The notes: a model not told the origin generated them from the letters alone. A stretch of 22,848 bases of DNA from Firmicutes bacterium CAG:145 (GCA_000435715.1 FR882600.1:215146-237993), one strand, 5' to 3'. Counted from the first letter of the stretch, positions 1-8,145 are shown. Made by a program: numbers and translations.

Positions 1-62
1 GGCTTAGCCGGCGGTCTATCGTCTCTTAAAATACAGAAAAAGAGCTGACCATCTCAGATCAT

Positions 63-90
63 CCTGACGAAACTCCCGTCAGGCTTTTTT
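63..90 (+). terminator. Rightward intrinsic terminator
   Basis: A perfect 7-bp stem (CCTGACG at 63-69, CGTCAGG at 77-83) with a 7-nt loop is followed by C and six Ts at 85-90 on the + strand. The T run is on the side that stops rightward transcription, so it probably serves a gene lying left of the window and running toward this operon. The stem contains the stop codon of the leftward flavodoxin gene (79-81). Leftward readers meet the stem without a U tract, so it is a poor terminator for that operon. Confidence 0.65.
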
Positions 91-612
91 AAATTCAGCA
101 ATTATGGGTTCTATATACTTCCTGTCGGTCAGATCCGCCCCGTTCTTTACGTTTTTCAGAAGGCGGCGGTCTTCTTCAGTAGTTTCAAGCGAGGGCTTTT
201 TCTCCAGCATATTTACCATCATCTTCATTATCCCTGCGTCTATGCCCCGTATCTTTGCCGGATCATAGGCTCCGGGGCAGTAATAGCACGTGAGATGCGC
301 AACTTTCCGTCTGTTGAAATTTATCTCTCTCAGCTGCATTCTGGTCTCTTTCTGCATGATATTCAGCCCCACCGCAAATATCACCAGCTTCTTTCCCGCC
401 AGACGTCTCATGTTCTTTTTTATGAGATCGAAGCCCATTATGCCGCCGGCCTGTACGCATCCGCCGAAAATTATATTTTCGTAATCTTCCAGTTCTTTTT
501 TCGAAAAATCATCTGCGGAGAGCACGGGACATTCCAGCTCTTCACCGATCCACTCCGCATACTTTTTTGTAGAGCCGTGTTTGCTCTTATATATTACAAC
601 TGTTTTATCCAT
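79..612 (-). CDS. Flavodoxin-domain protein
   Basis: A 177-residue protein with the N-terminal flavodoxin signature: a short beta strand (VVIYKS) followed by the phosphate-binding loop KHGSTKKYA at about residues 10-18, then the IIFGG strand near residues 47-51. This fold binds FMN and carries electrons. The later part (YYCPGAYDPAKIRG, about 110-123) resembles the HemG-like/flavodoxin_5 group rather than small soluble flavodoxins, and no membrane segment or extra domain is visible. It is the last gene of the dnaE-pfkA operon, 53 nt after the pfkA stop, with an AGAGG ribosome site 5 nt before the ATG. Its redox partner is not evident. A role in protoporphyrinogen oxidation cannot be supported, since no haem genes are nearby. 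The family call is fairly secure; the physiological role is unknown. Confidence 0.85.
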   Translation of the reverse strand: MDKTVVIYKSKHGSTKKYAEWIGEELECPVLSADDFSKKELEDYENIIFGGCVQAGGIMGFDLIKKNMRRLAGKKLVIFAVGLNIMQKETRMQLREINFNRRKVAHLTCYYCPGAYDPAKIRGIDAGIMKMMVNMLEKKPSLETTEEDRRLLKNVKNGADLTDRKYIEPIIAEFKKA

Positions 613-665
613 CGCTTCCTCTTTGCCGATACTCCCTTCAAATCAAATTCTGCTTCTCTGACGCC

Positions 666-1628
666 TCATTTTCCAAGTACATCTATGAGACTATACAGAT
701 TCTCGTCGAAGGTTCCCGGCATTTTCAGGGCGTCCGCCAGATCATAGGCCACTATGTGGCCGTCTGAAACGCCTATAGCCTTGCTTTTTGAACCCTCTCC
801 CAGCAGCGTTACCGCTTTTTCAGCGCACAGAGTCGCCAGAAGCCGATCGTTCATAGTGGGGCTGCCGCCTCTCTGCAGATATGAGAGCACTATCAGCTTG
901 GTTTCTCTTCCGGTTTTCTCTTCTATGATCTTTACAAGCTCGTCTCCCGGAGTGGGAGTTCCTTCTGCCTTGATTATTATGCTGTGAAGTTTTCCTCTGT
1001 TGCTGCCCTCGATGATCTTACGGCACACCCTGTTTATATCTTCTTCTTTTTCAGGAAGGAGCACGCACTCGGCTCCCCCGGTTACGGCGGAATAGAGGGC
1101 GATATCCCCGCAGTGGCGGCCCATGACTTCGATGACGCTGGTCCTGTCATGAGCAGAAGAGGTATCTCTTATCTTGCTGACTGCCTCCAGCACAGTACTC
1201 ACTGCAGTATCAAATCCAATGGTAAAATCCGTATAGTTCAGATCATTGTCGATGGTTCCCGGAAGCCCCATTACGGTTATCCCTCTCTCTGCCAGTTTCA
1301 GGCCTCCGTGGAGCGATCCGTCCCCTCCGATGACCACCAGTCCGTCTATGTTTAAGGTCTTAAGGAGATCTGCGGCCTTGTCTATCCATCTGTCTTCCAT
1401 AAACCTTTCGCTCCTGGCAGTCTTTAATACGGTTCCTCCCCTGTGGAGGATATCTCCTACCGAGCTTCTGTCCATCACCCGCAGCTCTCCGTCCAACAGG
1501 CCTTCAAAGCCTCTTTCTATGCCCCATACTTCAAAGCCTGCGTCGATACCGCATCTGACTACTGCTCTTATGGCCGCATTCATTCCCGGAGAATCTCCTC
1601 CGCTGGTCAACACTCCTATTTTTCTCAT
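666..1628 (-). CDS. pfkA: ATP-dependent 6-phosphofructokinase
   Basis: Phosphorylates fructose 6-phosphate to fructose 1,6-bisphosphate, the committed step of glycolysis, in the cytosol. The 320-residue length is the usual bacterial size. Visible motifs are the N-terminal GVLTSGGDSPGMNAAIR (5-21), R72, the nucleotide-binding GGDGS (101-105), the catalytic loop GTIDND (124-129, D127 as the base) and the sugar-binding MGRHCGD (169-175). Glycine after GGD, and glycine rather than lysine just before TIDND, point to ATP and not pyrophosphate as donor, following the known distinction between the two PFK classes. The ATG lies 3 nt after the dnaE stop, and its ribosome site (AAGAGGAG) is inside the end of dnaE, so translation is probably coupled. 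The dnaE-pfkA order is common in Firmicutes. Nothing appears broken. Confidence 0.97.
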   Translation of the reverse strand: MRKIGVLTSGGDSPGMNAAIRAVVRCGIDAGFEVWGIERGFEGLLDGELRVMDRSSVGDILHRGGTVLKTARSERFMEDRWIDKAADLLKTLNIDGLVVIGGDGSLHGGLKLAERGITVMGLPGTIDNDLNYTDFTIGFDTAVSTVLEAVSKIRDTSSAHDRTSVIEVMGRHCGDIALYSAVTGGAECVLLPEKEEDINRVCRKIIEGSNRGKLHSIIIKAEGTPTPGDELVKIIEEKTGRETKLIVLSYLQRGGSPTMNDRLLATLCAEKAVTLLGEGSKSKAIGVSDGHIVAYDLADALKMPGTFDENLYSLIDVLGK

Positions 1629-1631
1629 CTC

Positions 1632-4600
1632 TCACTCCTCTTGTACCTTTACGTTTTCCCCGCCCAGGACAGCTGAAAGCTGTATCTTCAGCGCATTAGT
1701 AGGTTCTGCCCACATATTCCTGTCCGTCTTGAGAATCTTTCCGTCGGGAAGATATATGAGCACCTGTGCGCTTCCCCTATGACGCCTGAGCGTGGTCTTA
1801 AGCTGATCCAGTGTCATATTCACATTTGCGCCCTGTGGTATCTTGGCTTTTATCATGCCCTTGGGACCGGAAGTATTTGCTGCTGCAGCGTCTGAGGCCG
1901 TTATCTCTCTGCGGCCTGCACCTCCGCTTCTGACAAAACCTGCCGGAATTCCGTTCTCCACCGCTTCCGCAAGTGGCAAAACGTTGTCGGCCAAAAGAGA
2001 AGGCGCTTCGTCCTCCTTGAAGTTCAGAGTACCTGAAACAGCTATGACCGAATCTCCCTGAAGATAATGAGCGCACTTCTCATAGACGTTAGGAAATACC
2101 ACCATCTCTGATACTCCGTATAAATCCTCCAGCACTACGAAGGCCATCATCTTGTTGCTCTTAGTTATGAGAGTCCTCTTGGAAGAGACCATGCCGGCCA
2201 TAACTACCTTCATTCCGTCGTAGATCTTCCCCTGTGAAACAGCCCCTGCCATTTCGCTTTCTTCTTCGGCATGATTCAAATCCTCCGAAGTTACTGTGGC
2301 AATTTTTTTGATCATCTCTGCAAAGTTATTGAGAGGGTGATCCGTAATGTATACTCCCAGCATTTCTTTTTCCATGGCCAAAGACGTCTCTTTAGGGAAA
2401 TCGGCTACATCCGGAAGATGGCTTTCCATAGCCTCCATTATCTCATCTCCTCCCCCTATATCGAAAAGAGACATCTGTCCTTCCAGATTCTTTCTGCTGC
2501 TGTTCTGGGCAGACTCCACCAGTCCTTCAAATACTGCCGTCATGGCCGCCTTATTTTCGCTGAGGCAGCTGCATGCGCCGGACTTTATGAGGCTTTCTAC
2601 GGCCTTTTTATTTACCTGGCTGATATCCAGCTGCTGTATAAAGGTGAAGATATCTTTTGGCTCGCCCTTTTCTTCTCTGGCCGAAATTATAGCGTCTATC
2701 GCATTCTCTCCTACGTTTTTAACGCCTAAAAGTCCGAAACGTATCTTTCCGTCCTCGACGCTGAACTTTTTCTGGCTTTTGTTGACGCAAGGAGGAAGCA
2801 CTTCTATTCCCATCTCGCTGCAGTTTCTTATATATTTTGGGGTCTGATTGACATCTCCCATGACGCTGGTCATCAGCGCCGCCATGAACTCGACGGGATA
2901 ATGCAGTTTAAGATATCCTGTCTCATAGGCCACTACCGCATAAGCCGCCGCATGGCTCTTATTGAAAGCATACTGGGCGAAACTGACCATATCGTTGAAT
3001 ATTTCCTCAGCCGCCGCTTCAGGTATGCCGTTTCTCACACATCCTGCGATCTCCACATTGCCTTCTTTATCCGTCTTGCCGTGAATGAAATATTCTTTTT
3101 CTTCCAGCATGACGCTCATCTTTTTCTTGGACATGGCTCTGCGCACAAGATCAGAACGGCCGTAACTATAGCCGCCCAGGTCTCTGACTATCTGCATCAC
3201 CTGTTCCTGATATACGAGGCAGCCGTAAGTTACATCGAGTATAGGCGACAGAGCCGGGTGAACGTATTTTATCTTATCCGGGTTCTTTTTGTTCTCTATA
3301 TATTTAGGTATGGAATCCATCGGTCCCGGTCTGTACAAAGAAATTCCGGCCACTATATCTTCAAAACAGCTGGGGCGCAGATTTTTCATGAACTGGGTCA
3401 TTCCCTGGCTTTCAAGCTGGAACACTCCCTGAGTATTGCCCTGAGAGATCATTTCATATACTCCCGGATCATCGTAACCCATCCTGGCGAAATCTATCTC
3501 CACTCCGTGGTTTTCTCTGATCAGTTCCAATGCGTCTCTTATGACCGTTAGATTTCTGAGCCCTAAAAAGTCCATCTTGAGAAGTCCCAGCTCCTCGATG
3601 GTGGTCATGGTAAACTGGGTAGCCGGGCCCTTATCCGAAAGATACATGGGCACGTACTCATCCACCGGCTCCTTGGATATGACTACTCCTGCTGCGTGAG
3701 TGGAAGCGTGGCGCGGCATCCCCTCCAGGGCTCTGGCCATCTCAATGACGCTTCTGGCCTTGGGGTTTTCATCATACATTGCCTTAAAGTCCGGGCTGGT
3801 CTCAAGCGCTTTTTCAATAGTCATCCCCAGATCGAAGGGAATAGCCTTGGCTATGGCGTCTGTTTCCCCATAACTCACATCCAGAGCCCTGCCTACATCT
3901 CTGACGGCCTGCTTGGCTTTCATGGTTCCAAAAGTTATAATCTGGCAGACTCTGTCTTCACCGTACTTTCTCGTCACATAGTCTATTACTTCCTGTCTTC
4001 TCTCATAGCAGAAATCTATATCTATATCCGGCATGCTTATCCTGTCGGGATTGAGAAATCTCTCAAAGATGAGATTGTACCTGATAGGATCTATATCTGT
4101 TATCTTCAGGCAGTAGGCCACCAGAGAACCGGCGGCCGAGCCCCTTCCCGGTCCTACCATTATGCCGTTTTCTTTTGCATAGTTGATAAAATCCCATACG
4201 ATCAGAAAGTATTCCACATATCCCATGGATTCTATGATGCCGATCTCGTAGTTCAATCTCTCTCTGAGACTGTCGTCTATATCTTCCCCGTATCTGGCCG
4301 AGAGACCTCTCCGGCACAATTCTCTCAGATACTGGCTGTTGGTCATACCCTCCGGCGCCTTAAATTCGGGCAGATGATATTTGCCGAACTCAAACTCCAC
4401 GTTGCAGGCGTCTGCAACTATCCTGGTGTTATCTACGGCTTCGGGAAAGGAAGCGAATATGTCTCTCATCTCCTGCTCGCTCTTGAGATAGAACTCGTCA
4501 TTGGGAAATCGCATCCTGTTCTCGTCATTTATACTGGTGGCCGTCTGTATCGCCAGCAAAACATCGTGAGCCTTCGCATCTTCTTTTCTTACATAGTGGA

Positions 4601-5216
4601 CATCGTTGGTAGCTACCATGGGTATACCCAGCTCCCGGCTTATCTGAATGAGCTGAGGTTTTATCATGGCCTCTTCTTCCAGTCCCTGATCCTGAATCTC
4701 AATATAGAAGTTGCCCTCTCCGAAGATTTCAAGAAGCTCTGCAGCTTCCTCCTTAGCCCCTTTATAGTTTCCGTTGAGCAGCTCATTTTGCACTTTTCCC
4801 GCAAGACAGGCAGAAAGAGCTATGATACCCTCGCTGTGCTGTCTGAGAACTTCTTTGTCTATGCGCGGCTTATAATAATATCCTTTTATGTAGCCGGCCG
4901 AAACTATCTTTATAAGGTTTTTATACCCTTTATCATCTTTAGCCAGCAAAATAAGATGACCCTGATGCTTGTCCTTATCGGGCTGCTTATCTGTCATCCT
5001 CCTGGCCGCAGTATAGACCTCGCAGCCTATTATAGGTTTTATTCCCTGTTTTTTACATTCTTTATAGAAGTCTATGACTCCGAACATGGCTCCGTGGTCG
5101 GTTATAGCAAGACTGTCCATGCCCAGCTCTTTGGCGTGGCTGACCAGATCTTTGATCCTTGCGGCTCCGTCCAGCAAACTGTATTCCGTATGTACGTGTA
5201 AATGTGTAAATGCCAT
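1632..5216 (-). CDS. dnaE: DNA polymerase III alpha subunit, DnaE type
   Basis: A replicative C-family DNA polymerase of 1194 residues, full length for DnaE1. Order of domains: PHP domain (about 1-275), polymerase palm with the acidic cluster MPDIDIDF (395-402, D397/D399/D401) preceded by GPGRGSAAGSLVAY (355-368), fingers and a helix-hairpin-helix region, and an OB-fold region near 1000-1080. The PHP metal-binding residues appear intact: H7/H9, D40-H41, E66, H87, C137 and D205/H207. In E. coli DnaE these are degenerate, whereas in bacteria such as Thermus the site is kept and has been linked to intrinsic 3'-5' exonuclease activity. GGAG lies 6 nt before the ATG. First gene of the leftward dnaE-pfkA-flavodoxin operon. 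Gram-positive bacteria usually also carry PolC, which is not in this window. Confidence 0.97.
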   Translation of the reverse strand: MAFTHLHVHTEYSLLDGAARIKDLVSHAKELGMDSLAITDHGAMFGVIDFYKECKKQGIKPIIGCEVYTAARRMTDKQPDKDKHQGHLILLAKDDKGYKNLIKIVSAGYIKGYYYKPRIDKEVLRQHSEGIIALSACLAGKVQNELLNGNYKGAKEEAAELLEIFGEGNFYIEIQDQGLEEEAMIKPQLIQISRELGIPMVATNDVHYVRKEDAKAHDVLLAIQTATSINDENRMRFPNDEFYLKSEQEMRDIFASFPEAVDNTRIVADACNVEFEFGKYHLPEFKAPEGMTNSQYLRELCRRGLSARYGEDIDDSLRERLNYEIGIIESMGYVEYFLIVWDFINYAKENGIMVGPGRGSAAGSLVAYCLKITDIDPIRYNLIFERFLNPDRISMPDIDIDFCYERRQEVIDYVTRKYGEDRVCQIITFGTMKAKQAVRDVGRALDVSYGETDAIAKAIPFDLGMTIEKALETSPDFKAMYDENPKARSVIEMARALEGMPRHASTHAAGVVISKEPVDEYVPMYLSDKGPATQFTMTTIEELGLLKMDFLGLRNLTVIRDALELIRENHGVEIDFARMGYDDPGVYEMISQGNTQGVFQLESQGMTQFMKNLRPSCFEDIVAGISLYRPGPMDSIPKYIENKKNPDKIKYVHPALSPILDVTYGCLVYQEQVMQIVRDLGGYSYGRSDLVRRAMSKKKMSVMLEEKEYFIHGKTDKEGNVEIAGCVRNGIPEAAAEEIFNDMVSFAQYAFNKSHAAAYAVVAYETGYLKLHYPVEFMAALMTSVMGDVNQTPKYIRNCSEMGIEVLPPCVNKSQKKFSVEDGKIRFGLLGVKNVGENAIDAIISAREEKGEPKDIFTFIQQLDISQVNKKAVESLIKSGACSCLSENKAAMTAVFEGLVESAQNSSRKNLEGQMSLFDIGGGDEIMEAMESHLPDVADFPKETSLAMEKEMLGVYITDHPLNNFAEMIKKIATVTSEDLNHAEEESEMAGAVSQGKIYDGMKVVMAGMVSSKRTLITKSNKMMAFVVLEDLYGVSEMVVFPNVYEKCAHYLQGDSVIAVSGTLNFKEDEAPSLLADNVLPLAEAVENGIPAGFVRSGGAGRREITASDAAAANTSGPKGMIKAKIPQGANVNMTLDQLKTTLRRHRGSAQVLIYLPDGKILKTDRNMWAEPTNALKIQLSAVLGGENVKVQEE

Positions 5217-5234
5217 ACTTTTCTCCTTTTATTT

Positions 5235-5240
5235 ATTTTA
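5235..5240 (-). promoter_or_regulatory. Possible -10 element for dnaE
   Basis: On the minus strand the sequence TGGTAAAAT has an extended -10 form (TG-N-TAAAAT), with only a weak TTTAAA-like -35 about 16 bp upstream. A start from here would give a leader of roughly 12 nt with the ribosome site almost at the 5' end, which is unusually short. The true promoter may lie elsewhere in 5217-5352. Confidence 0.25.
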
Positions 5241-5288
5241 CCACAGGCCGCCCTCGTTTAAAAGGTTCTTTTGCCTGTTTTGTCTGTC

Positions 5289-5317
5289 TTGAAAAACGTC
5301 TCTCGTTATGCTAAAAT
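5289..5317 (+). promoter_or_regulatory. SigmaA-type promoter for the EEP-eamA pair
   Basis: TTGAAA (5289-5294) and TAAAAT (5312-5317) are separated by exactly 17 bp, and TGC directly before the -10 gives an extended -10. Transcription would start near 5324, about 30 nt before the ATG at 5353. GAGGAG at 5336-5341 is the ribosome site. Confidence 0.7.
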
Positions 5318-5352
5318 CTTTTCACAACCTTAATACGAGGAGATAAACGCAT

Positions 5353-6426
5353 ATGAAAAAGGCTTTAAAGATAGGCGGCGGCATAATCGGCGCCGTGCTG
5401 CTATTGCTGCTGGGATACGTGATATACGTATTTGCGGCATATGACAGAATTGAAGATAATCAGGAGCTTTCAGTCCAGGCGGGGTCAGACGCAAAATCAT
5501 CTGTACCTACCGGAACGCCCCTCAATATCACTTCGTGGAATATAGGATTCGGAGCTTATACCGATGACTATTCTTTTTTTATGGATGGAGGAGAATATTC
5601 CAGAGGTTTTTCTGAGGACATCGTAGGCGAAACTGTAGAAAAGATGGCCTCAGATCTGGCAGAAATGGATTCTGATTTTTATCTCGTGCAGGAAGTGGAC
5701 GTGGACGCTACCAGGTCTTATCACATCAACGAGTACAATATCATCACCAGGCCTTTCTCTTCGATGAGCAAGGTCTACGCCCAAAACTATGATTCACCCT
5801 ATTTATTCTATCCCATATTGGAGCCTCACGGAAAATCTGTGGCAGGTATCGTCACCATGTCCGATTACTCCATAACCTCCTCTCTGAGAAGAAGTCTGCC
5901 TATACAGAGCGGTTTTGCCAAGTTTCTCGATCTCGACCGCTGCTACAGTATAAGCAGAATACCTGCAGATAACGGCAAAGAGCTGATTCTCATCAATTTC
6001 CACCTCTCGGCCTACACCACAGATCCTACCGTAGCGGAAAGCCAGCTGAAAATGCTCTACAGCGATATAAATGCCGAATATGAAAAGGGGAATTATGTGA
6101 TATGCGGAGGCGATTTCAATAAAGATCTCCTTCGGGATTCGGGCTCTATATTCGGAGTTTCCGGGGACGATTACAGCTGGGCTCAGCCTTTCCCTTATGA
6201 CTCGGTACCGGAAGGTTTCAATGTGATAGCGCCATATAACAAGGACAACCCCGTAGCCAGCTGCCGAAACGCCGACAAGCCCTGGGATGCTTCTACCAAC
6301 TTTCAGCTGACTATAGACGGATTCATAATTTCAGATAACGTCCAGTGCGTACAGTCTGATGTTATAGATAAGCAGTTTGCCTGTTCGGATCACAATCCCG
6401 TATATATGAATTTCATATTAAAATAA
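5353..6426 (+). CDS. Membrane-anchored endonuclease/exonuclease/phosphatase-fold protein
   Basis: A 357-residue protein beginning with two lysine residues and one hydrophobic helix (about 8-29), so it is probably anchored with the enzyme domain outside the cell. The rest matches the Mg2+-dependent EEP fold: metal- and phosphate-binding SWNIGFG (61-67, N63), VQEVD (112-116, E114), NFHLSAY (215-221, H217), GGDFNKD (252-258, D254/N256), IDGF (321-324) and the terminal SDHNPVY (345-351, D346/H347). All expected catalytic positions are present, so it should be active. EEP enzymes cleave phosphodiesters in nucleic acids, lipids or phosphoinositides, and the substrate here cannot be told. Surface location suggests extracellular DNA or a phospholipid, but that is inference. 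It shares a transcript with the EamA transporter 38 nt downstream. Confidence 0.88.
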   Translation: MKKALKIGGGIIGAVLLLLLGYVIYVFAAYDRIEDNQELSVQAGSDAKSSVPTGTPLNITSWNIGFGAYTDDYSFFMDGGEYSRGFSEDIVGETVEKMASDLAEMDSDFYLVQEVDVDATRSYHINEYNIITRPFSSMSKVYAQNYDSPYLFYPILEPHGKSVAGIVTMSDYSITSSLRRSLPIQSGFAKFLDLDRCYSISRIPADNGKELILINFHLSAYTTDPTVAESQLKMLYSDINAEYEKGNYVICGGDFNKDLLRDSGSIFGVSGDDYSWAQPFPYDSVPEGFNVIAPYNKDNPVASCRNADKPWDASTNFQLTIDGFIISDNVQCVQSDVIDKQFACSDHNPVYMNFILK

Positions 6427-6464
6427 TTCCAGATATAAATCAGACATCAAGGAGCAGTACTTTC

Positions 6465-7529
6465 ATGGAAAATAATCTCAATAACAGAATGAACGAAAAA
6501 GTCCTTCCCATAGTCGCCGCAGTAGTAGGCCACTCCATATGGGGTTTCAGCTATCTTTTTACCCGTATGGCCCTATCGGTTACCTCCCCGGACGTTCTTC
6601 TGACTGTGAGGTTTTCCATCGCCTTCCTGATTCTCAATATATTGATACTGACGGGAAAGTTCAAACTTTCTCTCAAAGGTAAATCCGCAGGTCTTCTGGC
6701 TGCTTTCAGTATAATGGAACCCATATACTTTTACTGTGAAAGCTATGGTATCTTATATACCAACGTCACTTATTCAGGGGTGGTTCTCTCTATAGTTCCT
6801 ATCGTCGCTATGCTGTTTGCGGCAATATTCATCAAAGAATACCCTGCGAAAAGGCAGTTGGTCTTCTGTATTCTTCCTATAGCCGGCGTGATAATGATAA
6901 CGCTCTCGGGAAGCGAACTTGGAATAATCAAGCCCATAGGTATACTGCTGCTGGCTTTTACGTTATTTGCCTCAGCAGGTTACAGGACCCTCAACAGAAA
7001 GCTGGCAGAAAAATATACTTCTTTCGAACGGACTTATTTCATGATCGGAGTATCCTGGGCAGTCTTCGTAGTCACAGGTCTCATAAAGGAAAAAGGCGAT
7101 CTGTCGAAATTTATTCAGCCGCTGTCCCATACGGAATTCCTCATACCCGTAATAATCTTAAGCGTCTTCTGCTCGGTGCTGTGTTATAACATCGTCAACT
7201 ACGCCGCCGGAAAGATGTCAGTAATGACTCTCGCTATCTACGGGACTCTTACTACCATATGTTCGATGTTCTCCGGAGTGATTTTTCTCGGGGAGCCCCT
7301 CACGCCGGTATCTTTCATCGGCTCTCTTCTCATAATCTTCGGAGTATGGCAGGTTACCAAGGCCGCGCCGCCGGATTCTTCCTCCGGCAAAGCCTCCGAT
7401 GTGAAAGGCGATGCCGATGTCAAGGAGGCTGCCGGTGCAGTGGAAGCCCACGATGTCAAGGAAGCTGCCGATTCAGGGGAAAACCTCAGTGATCACATCT
7501 TCGCTGGGGATAGCTCTGAGAAGATATGA
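6465..7529 (+). CDS. EamA/DMT-family transporter with long charged tail
   Basis: A 354-residue integral membrane protein with about ten hydrophobic helices between residues 13 and 298, arranged as two EamA repeats. The first begins near VVGHSIWGFSYLFTRMAL and the second near ILLLAFTLFASAGYRTLNR. The family exports metabolites such as amino acids, nucleosides or vitamins; the substrate cannot be inferred. After the last helix (GSLLIIFGVWQVTKA) comes a hydrophilic tail of about 55 residues rich in Asp, Lys, Ala and Glu, with DVK-containing repeats; this is longer than usual for the family. GGAG lies 10 nt before the ATG. The gene follows the EEP enzyme by 38 nt and ends at a clear terminator (7615-7637). 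Family assignment is firm; role unknown. Confidence 0.9.
   Translation: MENNLNNRMNEKVLPIVAAVVGHSIWGFSYLFTRMALSVTSPDVLLTVRFSIAFLILNILILTGKFKLSLKGKSAGLLAAFSIMEPIYFYCESYGILYTNVTYSGVVLSIVPIVAMLFAAIFIKEYPAKRQLVFCILPIAGVIMITLSGSELGIIKPIGILLLAFTLFASAGYRTLNRKLAEKYTSFERTYFMIGVSWAVFVVTGLIKEKGDLSKFIQPLSHTEFLIPVIILSVFCSVLCYNIVNYAAGKMSVMTLAIYGTLTTICSMFSGVIFLGEPLTPVSFIGSLLIIFGVWQVTKAAPPDSSSGKASDVKGDADVKEAAGAVEAHDVKEAADSGENLSDHIFAGDSSEKI
7397..7470 (+). repeat. In-frame repeats in the EamA tail
   Basis: CGATGTCAAGGAGGCTGCCG at 7415-7434 recurs at 7451-7470 with one change (19 of 20 identical), a period of 36 nt or 12 codons. A shorter related copy (CGATGTGAAAGG) starts at 7397, 18 nt earlier. They encode repeated DVKEAA units in the cytoplasmic tail, which suggests recent tandem duplication. 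Confidence 0.75.
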
Positions 7530-7614
7530 CCGGTACAGTTTATCAGAATTATCCTCCGGCTATGAAGACATCTCTGACGCACGTACATGCGGCTATCGCG
7601 TTATTTTTTCCGAT

Positions 7615-7637
7615 AAAAGCCCTTTCAGGGCTTTTTT
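7615..7637 (+). terminator. Intrinsic terminator after eamA
   Basis: A perfect 9-bp stem, AAAAGCCCT (7615-7623) and AGGGCTTTT (7627-7635), has a 3-nt loop and a T run to 7637. It lies 85 nt after the transporter stop and ends the rightward EEP-eamA transcript. Confidence 0.85.
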
Positions 7638-7793
7638 AGGTTGTTTGCTGACATCACCGCAGCCTCGCCTAAAGAGTTTCACAGCCGGCCTGCTTCAGGT
7701 CGCCGGATTCGGGATCCCGACGAAGACTGGCGGGTTCATAGTGAGTCTATGACAGGGTACATGGCAAAGCCCGGGTTTTTCAAAAATCGAAAG

Positions 7794-7934
7794 GTTTGCG
7801 AGAGTTTTTGGCCGTGCGTTCCCAGTAAAGTGTATTTTAAAAGCTGTTTGCGGGACTTTTCAGCACAATAATTGAAAAATAACGGCTTCAGGCCTTTCTC
7901 TGCGGCCGCAAGACCATCAAAAACTCCCGCAAAC
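7794..7934. repeat. 17-nt inverted repeat with a third internal copy
   Basis: GTTTGCGAGAGTTTTTG (7794-7810) pairs with CAAAAACTCCCGCAAAC (7918-7934) at 16 of 17 positions. A direct copy of the left arm, GTTTGCGGGACTTTTCAG, lies between them at 7846-7863. The unit is 141 bp with no obvious target-site duplication at its ends. Confidence 0.7.
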
Positions 7935-8091
7935 GCCTTGTAATTTAATGTGACCGAGACTTGCCAAGAAAAAATTTCCGTAAAGATATAAAAAAATCCC
8001 GATACCGGGAATATGCAATGAACCGGGTCACTTAAGGGCTTTCTATTAACTTTATCGTAGTTTCTTATCAGGCCGGAGCTCGTCTATCCGG

Positions 8092-8112
8092 CAGTCAAGG
8101 GGCCCTTGACTG
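8092..8112. repeat. Perfect 10-bp palindrome
   Basis: Arms CAGTCAAGGG (8092-8101) and CCCTTGACTG (8103-8112) flank a single G. The near-zero loop favours a protein-binding site or cruciform over an RNA hairpin. It sits 5 nt from the shared terminator at 8118. Confidence 0.7.
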
Positions 8113-8117
8113 TAATC

Positions 8118-8144
8118 TAAAAAAGCCCTAAAAGGGCTTTTTTA
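8118..8144. terminator. Bidirectional terminator, LTA-synthase-like gene
   Basis: AAAAAAGCCC (8119-8128) and GGGCTTTTTT (8134-8143) form a perfect stem with a TAAAA loop, extended by a T-A pair at 8118/8144. Six As before and six Ts after make it work on both strands. It ends the leftward gene whose stop is at 8146-8148. Confidence 0.85.
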
Positions 8145-8145
8145 T

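Larger units (their letters stand above)
7638..8113. other. Gene-free, inverted-repeat-rich convergent interval
   Basis: About 475 nt between two terminators hold no credible coding region. The only long open frames lack ribosome sites and recognisable protein features. The stretch is full of self-complementary sequence: a bulged GC-rich hairpin at 7685-7706, TCGGGATCCCGA (7709-7720), a 6-bp stem around 7736-7752, a 17-nt inverted repeat joining 7794-7810 to 7918-7934, TGCGGCCGCA (7901-7910), GCCGGA/TCCGGC (8072-8077/8087-8092) and a 10-bp palindrome at 8092-8112. It could be a structured RNA, a decayed mobile element, or regulator binding sites. I do not recognise a known RNA family in it, and no strong promoter is visible. 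Confidence 0.5.

Noticed and set aside
666..1628. Pyrophosphate-dependent phosphofructokinase
   Set aside because: Glycine follows GGD in GGDGS and glycine precedes TIDND, the ATP-type pattern; PPi enzymes carry Asp and Lys at the equivalent places.
3696..5201. 501-codon open frame on the + strand opposite dnaE
   Set aside because: It is antisense to a clearly conserved polymerase, has no ribosome site or recognisable domain, and its composition follows from dnaE codon bias.
7641..7871. 76-codon frame in the convergent interval as a possible small gene
   Set aside because: No ribosome site, it runs through several hairpins, and the protein looks random. Inverted repeats explain the region better.
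7791..7934. CRISPR-like repeats, because a 17-nt motif occurs three times
   Set aside because: Spacing is irregular, one copy is inverted, and no cas gene is nearby.
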